Assembly (NCBI RefSeq): GCF_036014195.1
Contig: NZ_CP107918.1
Coordinates: 2,294,001-2,358,000 of the forward strand
Length of the DNA stretch: 64,000 nucleotides
From: Streptomyces sp. NBC_00442
Lineage (GTDB): Bacteria; Actinomycetota; Actinomycetes; Streptomycetales; Streptomycetaceae
Direction: 5' to 3'
Shown here: piece by piece, positions 53,003-62,120 of the stretch
How positions within the stretch are numbered: the stretch's first letter is position 1
Layout of the letters: each line of letters begins with the position of its first letter
Translations under genes and position numbers: made by a program
The notes under the pieces: model-generated
What the model was told of the DNA's origin: nothing
Seen by the model: only the letters and a program-made list of their open reading frames with translations
Databases searched by the model: none

Positions 53003-55174
53003 ATGACGACCACCGCATCCCAAGACCCCACGGACCCCGGGCACCTCTCCTTCCCCCGGCACTCAGCACGCACCCAGCGCTTCACCCTCGGTGCGCCCCG
53101 CGCCTTCACCGTGTCCCCCGACGGCGAGCGCGTCGTCTTCCTCCGCTCGTCGTCGGGCACCGAACGCAGCCATCTGCTGTGGGTGCTGGACCTGGTGCGC
53201 GGTGGTGCGGAGCGCCTCGCGGCGGACCCGGGCGCGCTGCTCGGCGGCCACGATGAGCGGCTCTCCGCCCAGGAGCGCGCGCGGCGCGAACGCAGCAGGG
53301 AGGGTTCGGCCGGAATCGTCGGCTACGCCACCGACGCCGCAGTGGAGCTGGCCGCCTTCGCGCTCTCCGGGCGCCTGTTCACCGCGGAGCTGCGGGCCGG
53401 GACGGCGCGCGAACTGGCCGTGCCGGGCCCGGTGCTCGACCCCCGCCCCTCCCCCGACGGGCGCCTCGTGGCCTATGTGGCCCGGGGGGCGCTGCGGGTC
53501 GTGGGCGCCGAGGGCGAGGACGACCGCGCGCTCGCGGAGCCCGAGTCGGCCGAAGTGACGTACGGGCTCGCGGAGTTCATCGCCGCGGAGGAGATGTCCC
53601 GCTCGCGCGGCCACTGGTGGAGCCCGGAATCGGACCGCCTGCTGGTGGCCCGCGCGGACGAGGCGCCGGTGCGACGCTGGTGGATCGCCGACCCCGCCAA
53701 CCCCGGCCAGGAGCCCACGCGGGTCGCCTACCCGGCCGCCGGCACCCCCAACGCCGAGGTGCGGCTCTTCCTGTACGCACTGGACGGCGCCCGTACCGAG
53801 GTCGTCTGGGACCGGACCCGCCTCCCCTATCTCGCGAGCGTGCACTGGTCGTCCGACGGGGCGCCGCTGCTCCTGGTGCAGTCCCGGGACCAGCGCACCC
53901 AGCTCCACCTCGCCGTCGATCCCGCGTCGGGGACCACCCGGACCGTGCACGTCGACGAGGACCCCGACTGGCTCGAACTCCTGCCGGGCGTCCCGGCCTG
54001 GGCGCCGGACGGCCGGCTCGTGCGGATCGCCGACGAGGGCGGGGCGCGGGTGCTCGCCGTGGGCGACCGGACCCTGACCGGGTCCCAGTTGCACGTCAGG
54101 GCGGTGCTCGACATCGGCGAGAGCGATGTGCTGATCTCCGCGTCCGCCGGGCGCGGGACATCCGCCGCCGGACCCGGCGCCTCCGAAATCGGCGAGATCC
54201 ATGTGTACCGGGTCAATGAACTGGGCACGGAACGCGTCTCGGAGGGGGCCGGCGTGCACTCGGCGGTGCGGTCCGGGGCGGTGACCGTGGTGAGCTCCGC
54301 GCGGCCCGACCGGGCGGGGACGACGGCCAGGGTGGTGCGGGACGGCAAGGAACTGGCCACGATCGTGTCATATGCCGCCACGCCGGGCCTCTCGGTGCGG
54401 CTCCGGCTGACCGAAGGGGGCGCACAGCGCATCCCGTGCGCCGTGCTGCTTCCATCCCACTACCGGGACGCGGACGGTCCGCTGCCCGTACTGATGGATC
54501 CGTACGGCGGACCGCACGGACAGCGGGTGCTGGCCGCGCACAACGCGCATCTCGCCTCGCAGTGGCTGGCCGACCAGGGCTTCGCCGTGGTGGTCGCCGA
54601 CGGCCGCGGCACGCCGGGCCGCTCGCCCGCGTGGGAGAAGTCGGTCAGGGACGACTTCACCGTCGCCCTCGACGACCAGATCGAGGCCCTGCACGGCCTG
54701 GCCGGCGCCTATCCGCTGGATCTCGGACGGGTGGCGATGCGGGGCTGGTCCTTCGGCGGCTATCTCTCCGCGCTCGCCGTGCTGCGGCGCCCCGACGTCT
54801 TCCACGCGGGCATCGCGGGCGCCCCGGTGACGGACTGGGAGCTGTACGACACGCACTACACCGAGCGCTACCTCGGTCTGCCCGCCGAGAACCCCGGGGT
54901 CTACGCGGCCAACTCCCTTGTCGATCAAGGCGTGTTGACACAGCCGGCGAAGCCGGCCCGGCCCCTGATGGTCATCCACGGCATGGCCGACGACAACGTG
55001 GTGGTGGCGCACTCCCTGCGCCTGTCCTCCGCGCTCCTGGTCGCGGGCCACCCCCACGAGGTGCTGCCGCTCACCGGCGTGACGCACATGACCCCGCAGG
55101 AGCAGGTCGCCGAAAACCTGTTGCTCCTGCAAGTGGACTTCCTGCAGCGTTCGTTGGGGATGGTGCGCGGCTAG
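53003..55174 (+). CDS. S9-family prolyl oligopeptidase / dipeptidyl-peptidase IV-like
   Basis: 723 residues, cytoplasmic. The N-terminal ~450 residues form a beta-propeller (repeats such as RAFTVSPDGERVVFLRS); the DPP-IV-type EE helix EFIAAEEMSRSRGHWW supports an N-terminal dipeptide-cleaving enzyme. The C-terminal alpha/beta hydrolase has the elbow GWSFGGYLS (Ser583), Asp in IHGMADDNVV, and His in LTGVTHMTP. It trims peptides, preferentially after Pro or Ala. Adjacent to the oligopeptide importer operon, so it may process imported peptides. A strong terminator follows. Confidence 0.92.
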   Translation: MTTTASQDPTDPGHLSFPRHSARTQRFTLGAPRAFTVSPDGERVVFLRSSSGTERSHLLWVLDLVRGGAERLAADPGALLGGHDERLSAQERARRERSREGSAGIVGYATDAAVELAAFALSGRLFTAELRAGTARELAVPGPVLDPRPSPDGRLVAYVARGALRVVGAEGEDDRALAEPESAEVTYGLAEFIAAEEMSRSRGHWWSPESDRLLVARADEAPVRRWWIADPANPGQEPTRVAYPAAGTPNAEVRLFLYALDGARTEVVWDRTRLPYLASVHWSSDGAPLLLVQSRDQRTQLHLAVDPASGTTRTVHVDEDPDWLELLPGVPAWAPDGRLVRIADEGGARVLAVGDRTLTGSQLHVRAVLDIGESDVLISASAGRGTSAAGPGASEIGEIHVYRVNELGTERVSEGAGVHSAVRSGAVTVVSSARPDRAGTTARVVRDGKELATIVSYAATPGLSVRLRLTEGGAQRIPCAVLLPSHYRDADGPLPVLMDPYGGPHGQRVLAAHNAHLASQWLADQGFAVVVADGRGTPGRSPAWEKSVRDDFTVALDDQIEALHGLAGAYPLDLGRVAMRGWSFGGYLSALAVLRRPDVFHAGIAGAPVTDWELYDTHYTERYLGLPAENPGVYAANSLVDQGVLTQPAKPARPLMVIHGMADDNVVVAHSLRLSSALLVAGHPHEVLPLTGVTHMTPQEQVAENLLLLQVDFLQRSLGMVRG

Positions 55175-55524
55175 AGCCTCACGTCCGACGGCCGGCCGGG
55201 CCCGCGCGAGCCGCCCGGCCGGCCGCATGACCCGCCCGCCGTACGGTGCCCATCACGGCGTGTTCGCATAGCGGGAACGTATCCGTCAAGTTGCCTGCAT
55301 GTTAAGGAATTTGATGGGTATTTAGCACCAGATTCCGGATACGTCGAAAGCCTGTCAAGCACGCGTGTGCACCAAAGGCGAAAATCTTGGGCCAAGTTAC
55401 CCGATGAGTTCCACTCGGCCTGCTCAAACCCCTTGACGCCCACCGCCGGACGGTTGAATCTTCCGATCAACAAAGGACGCCACTCGGCTCTGATGAAACC
55501 TTCCGGTGCGGGGGGCATTGCGAA
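55175..55524. promoter_or_regulatory. Gap between S9 peptidase and opp operon
   Basis: About 350 bases. It holds a perfect hairpin at 55190-55224, then an AT-rich stretch (55265-55400, with GTTAAGGAATTTGATGG), and a TTGACG element at 55433-55438 that could be the -35 of the operon promoter. No gene is seen. Confidence 0.5.
55190..55224 (+). terminator. Hairpin terminator after the S9 peptidase
   Basis: GGCCGGCCGGGC / GCCCGGCCGGCC, 12-bp perfect stem with an 11-nt loop, 15 bases after the stop codon. Confidence 0.88.
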
Positions 55525-56562
55525 ATGACGAGTTCCACAAGAGCTGCCATGGAGCCGACCGATCCACTTTCCGAAGAAGGCGGCGGTCCCACCCCTGACA
55601 GTGGTATGGAAGTAAAGACGAGTGAACTTGTCGGGCGGTCACCCGGGCGTCTCGCGTGGGTCCGGTTCAAACGCGACAAAGTCGGAATCCTTTGCGCCTT
55701 TACGGTTCTCGGATTCGTCCTGGTCGCGGTGGCCGCTCCACTCATCTCCAAGCTGTACGGCAAGGACCCGTATCAGCTGTACGGGCAGGACCGCGGGCTG
55801 CTGAACAGCTTCGGCACGCCGCTCAAGCCCAACGGCGGGATCGACGGCGACTTCTGGTTCGGCCTCGAGCCGAGGCTGGGCCGCGACGTCTTCACGCTGC
55901 TGATCTACGGCATCCGCACCTCGCTGCTCATCGCCCTGGCGGTGACCGTGGTCGCGGTGGTCATCGGGGTCCTGGTGGGCCTGGTGCAGGGGTACCTGGG
56001 CGGCAGGACCGACTACTTCGTCGGCCGGTTCTCGGACCTGATGCTGTCCTTCCCCGCGCAGTTGTTCTTCATCGCCTTCACACCGGTGATCGTGGCCCTC
56101 TTCGTCTCCCCCACCGAAGAGGAGCCGACGTACGTCCGCGTGGTCGCGCTGATCATCGTGCAGCTGCTCCTGGGCTGGATGACGATGGGCCGGCTCATCC
56201 GGGCCCAGGTGCTCTCGCTGCGCGAACGCGAGTTCATCGAGGCGGCCCGGCTCAGCGGCGCGTCGGGGTGGCGGATCATCCGCAAGGAGCTGCTGCCCAA
56301 CATCTGGTCGACCGTGCTCGTGCAGGCGACGCTGCTGCTGCCGGTCAACGTGACCGCCGAGGCCGGGCTGTCCTACCTCGGCGTCGGAGTGAAGAGCCCC
56401 ACGCCCGACTGGGGGCTGCTCTTCCAGGCCGGGGCCACGTACTACGACTCCGATCTCACCTTCATGTTCTTCCCCGGCATCGCGATGGTCGTCTTCGTCG
56501 TCGCGTTCAACCTGCTCGGGGATTCGGTCCGGGACGCTCTCGACCCCAAGACCGTGCGCTGA
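55525..56562 (+). CDS. Oligopeptide/dipeptide ABC transporter permease (DppC/OppC-like)
   Basis: 345 residues. An N-terminal cytoplasmic stretch, the OppC_N helix (KVGILCAFTVLGFVLVAVAAPLI), then five further helices. The EAA loop that docks the ATPase is EFIEAARLSGASGWRIIRKELLPN (~215-238). ATG 55525 (MTSSTRAAMEPTD) with a weak ribosome binding site. First gene of the five-gene operon; the order C, A, B, D, F (permease, binding protein, permease, two ATPases) differs from the common A-B-C-D-F order. Confidence 0.92.
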   Translation: MTSSTRAAMEPTDPLSEEGGGPTPDSGMEVKTSELVGRSPGRLAWVRFKRDKVGILCAFTVLGFVLVAVAAPLISKLYGKDPYQLYGQDRGLLNSFGTPLKPNGGIDGDFWFGLEPRLGRDVFTLLIYGIRTSLLIALAVTVVAVVIGVLVGLVQGYLGGRTDYFVGRFSDLMLSFPAQLFFIAFTPVIVALFVSPTEEEPTYVRVVALIIVQLLLGWMTMGRLIRAQVLSLREREFIEAARLSGASGWRIIRKELLPNIWSTVLVQATLLLPVNVTAEAGLSYLGVGVKSPTPDWGLLFQAGATYYDSDLTFMFFPGIAMVVFVVAFNLLGDSVRDALDPKTVR

Positions 56563-56591
56563 ATTCCGATCATCCTGACAGGCAGGAATCC

Positions 56592-58373
56592 ATGAGAATA
56601 AACAAGGCGCGCCAGGTTTCCGCGGTTCTGGCGGTGGGGGCCCTGGCGCTGACGGCCGCGTGCAGCAGCGGCGGCGCCAGTGACAACGGCTCGGGCTCGG
56701 ACTCGGGCAAGAAGGCCCAGGTACAGAACTTCGGTGTGGGCACCAAGGCGGACTCCACCGGCCCCGCCGTCGCCGTCGACGGCGCCAAGAAGGGCGGCAC
56801 CGCCTACAGCCTCGACCAAGCGGGCTTCGACTACCTGGACCCGGGCCAGCAGTACGTGAGCGACCAGCTCTCGGTGCAGCTGCTCTACAACCGCTCGCTC
56901 ACGGGTTACAAGGTCGACCCGAAGACCGGCAAGACGACCATCGTCGGCGACCTCGCGACCGATGCCGGCACCCCGTCCGACGGCTCGAAGACCTGGACCT
57001 ACACCCTGAAGGACGGGGTGAAGTTCGAGGACGGCACGCCGATCACCACCAAGGACATCAAGTACGGCATCGAGCGGCTCTTCGCCGACTACCAGACGCA
57101 GGGCCCGCAGTACGTCCAGAAGTGGATCTACGGCGACAACTACCGCAAGGAGTACGCGGGTCCCTACGACGGCAAGGAGATCCCTGACGACCACATCTCC
57201 ACCCCCGACGACAAGACCATCGTCTTCCACTTCCTGCAGCCGCACGCGGACACCCCGTACGCGATGGCGATGCCCAACATCTCTCCGGTCCCCAAGGCCA
57301 AGGACGACAAGCAGAAGTACAACAACCACCCCGTCGCCACCGGCCCGTACAAGATCGCGGACTACAAGCCGGGCAAGTCGCTGACCTTCGAGCGCAACCC
57401 CAGCTGGGACCCGAAGACGGACCCGATCCGCAACGCCTACCCGGACAAGTGGGAGTTCCAGCTCGGCATCCAGGAGCCGGGGCTCACCAACCGGCTCGCG
57501 GCCGACACCGGGACCGACAAGTTCGCCATCAACATGTCGAACTCGGCCGACCCGTCGAAGATGCAGTCGCTGACCACCGACGCGCAGTACAAGAGCCGGA
57601 CGGTCAACGAGTACCAGCCGTACGTCGAGGTCTTCAACATCAACACCAAGCGCATCAAGGACCCGAAGGTCCGCCAGGCGCTGGCCTACGCCTTCCCGAT
57701 GCAGCAGGTGCAGCAGGCGTTCGGCGGCGGCGCCCAGGGCGACCTCGGCACCACGCTGATCAGCCCGACCGTGGCCGGCTGGAAGAAGTTCGACCCGTTC
57801 GGCAAGCTCGCCAAGCCCATGGGCGACCCGCAGAAGTCGCTCGACCTCCTCAAGGAGGCCGGCGTCACCACCCCGTACAAGATCTCGCTGGCGTACGCGA
57901 ACACCCCGCGCTGGGACAACGTCACGCTGACCATCCAGAACGCCCTGCAGAAGGCCGGCTTCAAGGTGGAGCGCAAGGCCATCGACCCGACCTCGTACTA
58001 CACGGTGGTCGGCAAGGTGGACACCCCGTACGACATGTACCGCACCGGCTGGGGCGCGGACTGGCCGAGCGGCTCGACGGTCATCCCGCCGACCATGGAC
58101 GGGCGCAACCTGGCGGACGGCACCAACAACTACTCGTTCCTGAACGACCCGAAGGTCAACTCCGAGATCGACCGCATCAACCAGATCACGGACCTGACCA
58201 AGCAGGCCGACGAGTGGCGCACGCTCTCCGAGTACGTGCTCAAGACCGACACGTCGCAGATTCCGTTCATCTTCGACAAGTACTTCAACCTGTACGGTTC
58301 CGGGCTCGGCGGCGTCACCTACAACGAGGTCTACGGGACGATCAACCCGAACACGATCTTCGTGAAGCAATAG
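56592..58373 (+). CDS. Oligopeptide ABC transporter substrate-binding lipoprotein
   Basis: 593 residues. The lipobox LTAAC places the lipidated Cys at residue 24; the mature part is a family-5 solute-binding protein (SBP_bac_5), with TWTYTLKDGVKFEDGTPITTKDIKYGIERLF, DKTIVFHFLQPHADTPYAMAMP, KVRQALAYAFPMQQVQQAF and MYRTGWGADWPSG. It captures peptides outside the membrane for the permeases encoded by the flanking genes. A hairpin follows the gene and may raise its expression relative to the downstream genes. Confidence 0.93.
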   Translation: MRINKARQVSAVLAVGALALTAACSSGGASDNGSGSDSGKKAQVQNFGVGTKADSTGPAVAVDGAKKGGTAYSLDQAGFDYLDPGQQYVSDQLSVQLLYNRSLTGYKVDPKTGKTTIVGDLATDAGTPSDGSKTWTYTLKDGVKFEDGTPITTKDIKYGIERLFADYQTQGPQYVQKWIYGDNYRKEYAGPYDGKEIPDDHISTPDDKTIVFHFLQPHADTPYAMAMPNISPVPKAKDDKQKYNNHPVATGPYKIADYKPGKSLTFERNPSWDPKTDPIRNAYPDKWEFQLGIQEPGLTNRLAADTGTDKFAINMSNSADPSKMQSLTTDAQYKSRTVNEYQPYVEVFNINTKRIKDPKVRQALAYAFPMQQVQQAFGGGAQGDLGTTLISPTVAGWKKFDPFGKLAKPMGDPQKSLDLLKEAGVTTPYKISLAYANTPRWDNVTLTIQNALQKAGFKVERKAIDPTSYYTVVGKVDTPYDMYRTGWGADWPSGSTVIPPTMDGRNLADGTNNYSFLNDPKVNSEIDRINQITDLTKQADEWRTLSEYVLKTDTSQIPFIFDKYFNLYGSGLGGVTYNEVYGTINPNTIFVKQ

Positions 58374-58384
58374 CATCTGCGGCT

Positions 58385-58418
58385 CGGTTTCCCCGGCCCG
58401 GCTGGGCCGGGGAAACCG
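58385..58418 (+). terminator. 15-bp hairpin between binding protein and second permease genes
   Basis: CGGTTTCCCCGGCCC / GGGCCGGGGAAACCG with a GGCT loop, inside the operon. It is likely a partial terminator or mRNA-stabilising element giving more binding protein than permease. Confidence 0.8.
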
Positions 58419-58441
58419 CTTAGCGACGGAAGAGTCAACCG

Positions 58442-59419
58442 ATGTTGCGTTTCCTCGTGCGCCGCGTGCTCGGTGCCATGGTCATCCTGCTACTGATCAG
58501 CATGATCACCTATTTTCTCTTCTTCTTCCTGCCGGCCGACCCGGCCCAGCTTTCCTGCGGCAAACAGTGCAGTCCCCAAAATGTCGCCCTGATCCGCAAG
58601 AACCTCGGTCTCGACCTGCCGATCTGGACGCAGTACTGGCATTACATGGTGGGCATTTTCGCGGGCCGTCACATGCCCATCGGAGACTGCCCGGCGCCCT
58701 GTTTCGGCTACTCCTTCGCCAATCAGCAGCCCGTCTGGGGCACGATCGCCGACAGCTATCCCACGACGCTGTCGCTCGCGGTCGGCGGCGCGGCGGTCTT
58801 CCTCACCGTCGGGGTCTCGCTCGGTCTCATCTCGGCCTGGCGTCAGGGCACGGTCTTCGACCGGGTGGCCAGCTCCTTCTCCCTGCTCGGGCAGTCGGTG
58901 CAGATCTACTTCATCGGCCCGCTCGCGATCCTGCTCTTCTCCACCAAACTGCACTGGCTCAACCGGGGCCATGACGTCGACTGGAAACACGACGCGTTGG
59001 GTTCGGTCGGCGGAATGATCCTGCCCTGTCTGGTTCTCTCGGTGATCTTCTGGTCCAACTACAGCCGCCAGACACGGTCGTTGATGGTGGAGCAGCTGTC
59101 GGAGGACCACATCAGGGCGGCTCGCGCCAAGGGAATGTCGTCCCGGTACGTCTTCTTCCGCTACGCCCTGCGCGGTGCGATGGCCACCATCATCACCATC
59201 TTCGGCGTGGACCTCAGCGCGGTGCTCGGCGGCGCGATCATCACCGAGGTCACCTTCGGGCTGCACGGCCTGGGCCTGCTCTCGGTGTCGGCCGTGCTGA
59301 GCAGCGACCTGCCGCTGGAGATGGCCGTCATGCTCATCGGCGCCACCATCATCGTGCTCTGCAACATCGTCGTCGACATGGCGTACGCCTTCATCGACCC
59401 CCGGATCAGGCTCACCTGA
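58442..59419 (+). CDS. Oligopeptide/dipeptide ABC transporter permease (DppB/OppB-like)
   Basis: 325 residues, six helices. Start MLRFLVRRVLGAMVILLLISMITYFLFFFLPADPA is typical of OppB/DppB. The ATPase-docking loop is DHIRAARAKGMSSRYVFFRYALRG (~222-245). A periplasmic loop carries cysteines (LSCGKQCSPQN; GDCPAPCFGY) that could form disulfides, unusual for this family. Partner of the DppC-like permease at 55525. Confidence 0.92.
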   Translation: MLRFLVRRVLGAMVILLLISMITYFLFFFLPADPAQLSCGKQCSPQNVALIRKNLGLDLPIWTQYWHYMVGIFAGRHMPIGDCPAPCFGYSFANQQPVWGTIADSYPTTLSLAVGGAAVFLTVGVSLGLISAWRQGTVFDRVASSFSLLGQSVQIYFIGPLAILLFSTKLHWLNRGHDVDWKHDALGSVGGMILPCLVLSVIFWSNYSRQTRSLMVEQLSEDHIRAARAKGMSSRYVFFRYALRGAMATIITIFGVDLSAVLGGAIITEVTFGLHGLGLLSVSAVLSSDLPLEMAVMLIGATIIVLCNIVVDMAYAFIDPRIRLT

Positions 59420-59450
59420 CACCCGCAGACCACCCACAGGAGAACCGCCC

Positions 59451-60518
59451 GTGTCCACCTTGAGCCAGACCGCCGCCATTCCGGCGGCCCGAGGGGCCTC
59501 CTCCTTCCTCTCGGTCCGCGACCTGTACGTGCACTTCGCCACCGAGGACGGCACCGTCAAGGCCGTCGACGGACTCTCCTTCGACCTGGAGCGCGGCTCC
59601 ACGCTCGGCATCGTCGGCGAGTCGGGCTCCGGCAAGTCGGTGACCAACCTCGCGGTCCTGGGGCTGCACAACCCGCGCAACACCACGATCCAGGGCGAGA
59701 TCCTGCTCGACGGGCAGGAGCTGACCGGCGCCACGGAGCGGCAGCTGAACCGGCTGCGCGGCAAGAAGATGGCGATGATCTTCCAGGACTCGCTGGCCGC
59801 GCTCTCGCCGTTCTACACCGTGGGCCGCCAGATAGCCGAGCCCTTCATGAAGCACACCGGCGCCAACCGCCGCGAGGCGCGGGCGCGGGCCGTGGACATG
59901 CTGCGCAAGGTCGGCATCCCGCAGCCCGAGCTCCGTGTCGACGACTATCCGCACCAGTTCTCCGGCGGCATGCGCCAGCGCGCGATGATCGCGATGGCGC
60001 TGGTCTGCGACCCGGAGCTGGTGATCGCCGACGAGCCGACCACCGCGCTCGACGTGACCGTCCAGGCGCAGATCCTCGACCTGCTCAAGGACCTCCAGCA
60101 GGAGACCGGCGCGGCGATCATCATCATCACCCACGACCTCGGTGTGATCGCCAAGACCGCCGACAACGTGATGGTGATGTATGCCGGGCGGTGCGTGGAG
60201 CGCGGCACGGTCAAGGAGGTCATGCACCACCCTCAACACCCCTACAGCTGGGGCCTGATCAGCTCCATCCCGCGCCTGGACTCCTCGGTGGAGATTCCGC
60301 TGGTGCCGATCCCCGGCTCCCCGCCGAGCCTGCTGTCGCCGCCGCCGGGATGCCCGTTCCACCCGCGGTGCGGCTTCCGTGACGAGGTGCCGGCCGGCGC
60401 CTGCACCACCGCACGGCCCTCCCTCCTGGAGGCCCAACGGCGGGGTTCGGCCTGTCATCTGACGGGAGATCAGAAGGAAACCATCTTCATCGAGCAGATC
60501 CGCCCCCGGCTGCGCTGA
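59451..60518 (+). CDS. Oligopeptide ABC transporter ATPase (DppD/OppD-like)
   Basis: 355 residues. Walker A GESGSGKS, signature [15 protein letters not shown], Walker [14 protein letters not shown]-loop ITHDLG, and a C-terminal oligo_HPY region with Cys residues ([12 protein letters not shown]...GACTT) that in related proteins may bind a 4Fe-4S cluster. It energises peptide uptake with the DppF-like protein. GTG start 59451 after AGGAG. Follows the permease with a 31-base gap. Confidence 0.93.
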   Translation: MSTLSQTAAIPAARGASSFLSVRDLYVHFATEDGTVKAVDGLSFDLERGSTLGIVGESGSGKSVTNLAVLGLHNPRNTTIQGEILLDGQELTGATERQLNRLRGKKMAMIFQDSLAALSPFYTVGRQIAEPFMKHTGANRREARARAVDMLRKVGIPQPELRVDDYPHQFSGGMRQRAMIAMALVCDPELVIADEPTTALDVTVQAQILDLLKDLQQETGAAIIIITHDLGVIAKTADNVMVMYAGRCVERGTVKEVMHHPQHPYSWGLISSIPRLDSSVEIPLVPIPGSPPSLLSPPPGCPFHPRCGFRDEVPAGACTTARPSLLEAQRRGSACHLTGDQKETIFIEQIRPRLR

Positions 60519-60538
60519 GAAGGATTCGGGACATCGCC

Positions 60539-61669
60539 ATGAGTGAGAAGACCATCAGCGTCGCCAAGGACCCGGGCGCCTCGTCCGGGCCCGGCACCAC
60601 GACCCCGCTGCTCGAAGTGAACGGGCTCACCAAGTACTTCCCGATCACCATGGGGTCGTTCTTCAAGCGGCACGTCGGCGACGTGCGGGCCGTCGACGGC
60701 ATCGACTTCCAGATCGGCCGGGGCGAGACCCTGGGCCTGGTGGGCGAGTCGGGCTGCGGGAAGTCGACCACCGGCCGCCTGGTCACCCGGCTCCTGGAGC
60801 CGACCGCGGGCGAGATCCGCTACGCCGGCCAGGACATCACGCACGCCTCACGACGGGGGCTCGCGCCGGTCAGGTCCGAGATCCAGATGATCTTCCAGGA
60901 CCCGTACGCGTCCCTCAACCCGCGCCAGACGGTCGGCGACATCATCGCCAACCCGATGGAGGTCAACGGCATCAAGCCCGCGGGCGGCACCGAACGGCGG
61001 GTCCGCGAGCTCCTGGAGACCGTGGGCCTCAACCCGGAGCACTACAACCGCTTCCCGCACGAGTTCTCCGGCGGCCAGCGCCAACGCATCGGCGTGGCAC
61101 GGGCGTTGGGCCTCGATCCCAAGCTGATCGTGGCCGACGAGCCGGTCTCGGCGCTCGACGTGTCGATCCAGGCGCAGGTGGTCAACCTGCTCCAGGAGCT
61201 CCAGCGGGAGCTGGACATCGCGTTCCTGTTCATCGCCCACGACCTGGCGATCGTGCGGCACTTCTCGCAGCGGGTCGCGGTCATGTACCTGGGCCGGATC
61301 GTCGAGGTCGGCGATCGCGACTCGATCTACCGCAGGCCCCGCCATCCGTACACCCACGCCCTGCTGTCGGCGGTGCCGGAGGCCGTGGTGGAGGAGGAGG
61401 GCGAGGGCCGCGAGCGGATCCGGCTCGCGGGTGACGTGCCGTCGCCGGTCAACCCGCCGTCCGGCTGCCGCTTCCGCACCCGCTGCTGGAAGGCGCGGGA
61501 CAAGTGCGCCGCCGAGACTCCCCCGCTGGTCCGCATCGAGGGCAACCGGGAGGGGCACCTGACGGCGTGCCACTTCCCGGAGGAACCGACGGTCGCGGCA
61601 CGGGACGAGGACGTGGTCCTCGACCCGGCGCTGGTCGCGATCGAGGAGGCGGCACCGGACACCCATTGA
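60539..61669 (+). CDS. Oligopeptide ABC transporter ATPase (DppF/OppF-like)
   Basis: 376 residues. Walker A GESGCGKS, signature FSGGQRQRIGVARAL, Walker [14 protein letters not shown]-loop IAHDLAIVRH and C-terminal oligo_HPY segment [17 protein letters not shown]. It pairs with the DppD-like ATPase. The C-terminal segment is almost the same as that of the ATPase cut by the right edge, so the two are close paralogues. Last gene of the operon; a hairpin follows at 61698. Confidence 0.93.
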   Translation: MSEKTISVAKDPGASSGPGTTTPLLEVNGLTKYFPITMGSFFKRHVGDVRAVDGIDFQIGRGETLGLVGESGCGKSTTGRLVTRLLEPTAGEIRYAGQDITHASRRGLAPVRSEIQMIFQDPYASLNPRQTVGDIIANPMEVNGIKPAGGTERRVRELLETVGLNPEHYNRFPHEFSGGQRQRIGVARALGLDPKLIVADEPVSALDVSIQAQVVNLLQELQRELDIAFLFIAHDLAIVRHFSQRVAVMYLGRIVEVGDRDSIYRRPRHPYTHALLSAVPEAVVEEEGEGRERIRLAGDVPSPVNPPSGCRFRTRCWKARDKCAAETPPLVRIEGNREGHLTACHFPEEPTVAARDEDVVLDPALVAIEEAAPDTH

Positions 61670-61697
61670 CCCGAGTCCGCAGCCTCCGCTCGGAAAA

Positions 61698-61738
61698 GGC
61701 CCGCACCCGTACACCCCAGCACCACACGGGCGCGGGCC
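61698..61738 (+). terminator. Hairpin terminator ending the opp operon
   Basis: GGCCCGC-A-CCCGT / ACGGG-C-GCGGGCC with a 15-17-nt loop, about 30 bases after the last ATPase stop. It separates the importer operon from the RiPP cassette. Confidence 0.75.
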
Positions 61739-61842
61739 GCTCCATGTCCGGCCTACGGCGCCTGCCTTTGGACGAATTAATTCCGGTTGCCGCAGGTGAA
61801 TGGGGCGCGGACAGTAGATAGCACGGAGAAGAAAGTCAACTC

Positions 61843-61871
61843 TTGTTACTCCCGAGGCAATTGCTTAGTGT
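61843..61871 (+). promoter_or_regulatory. Predicted promoter of the RiPP cassette
   Basis: TTGTTA (-35, 61843-61848), 17-base spacer, TAGTGT (-10, 61866-61871), in an AT-rich stretch. Transcription would start near 61878, leaving a ~55-base leader before the ATG at 61933. Confidence 0.55.
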
Positions 61872-61932
61872 TCAGGGCAGATCGCGGCCCGATAACCAGA
61901 TCGTGGACGCTTTGCTGAGAGGGAGAATTACC

Positions 61933-62016
61933 ATGCGCAAGCTGATCCTGACCGGTGCCCTGTTCGCCCGCCTTTCCCGCAAGGACCGTCTCACCAAGGC
62001 GTACATCTACTACTAG
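61933..62016 (+). CDS. Cittilin-type RiPP precursor peptide, core YIYY
   Basis: 27-residue peptide. ATG 61933 has GAGAGGGAG 7-15 bases upstream. Residues 1-22 are a basic, amphipathic leader (MRKLILTGALFARLSRKD then RLTK) and the C-terminus is Ala-Tyr-Ile-Tyr-Tyr, stop TAG at 62014. The Tyr-Ile-Tyr-Tyr end is the core of cittilin from Myxococcus and, as I recall, of RP-66453 from an actinomycete; in cittilin a 27-residue precursor is cross-linked by a P450 at its tyrosines. Atropopeptide cores such as AWYIWY are also similar. Directly followed by a P450 gene, which strongly supports the call. Codon third positions are G/C as in real genes. Too short for usual gene finders. Confidence 0.88.
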   Translation: MRKLILTGALFARLSRKDRLTKAYIYY

Positions 62017-62047
62017 GCCGAACCGGCACTAGACGTAGGTCCATGAT

Positions 62048-62081
62048 CCGGTGGCCGGGGCGCACACGCCTCGGCCACCGG
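62048..62081 (+). terminator. Hairpin between RiPP precursor and P450 genes
   Basis: CCGGTGGCCGGGGCG / CGCCTCGGCCACCGG (14 of 15 pairs, CACA loop), 32 bases after the precursor stop. A partial terminator or stabilising stem here would give many precursor copies per enzyme, a common RiPP arrangement. Confidence 0.75.
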
Positions 62082-62120
62082 CGTTTCTCCGCCCCTCCTC
62101 GATCGTCAAGTGAGGCCGTC

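Noticed and set aside
61744..61821. A 25-codon frame starting MSGLRRLPLDELIP just before the RiPP promoter, considered as a second precursor.
   Set aside because: No ribosome binding site, it starts at the foot of the terminator hairpin, has AT-rich non-coding-like bases, and no recognisable core.
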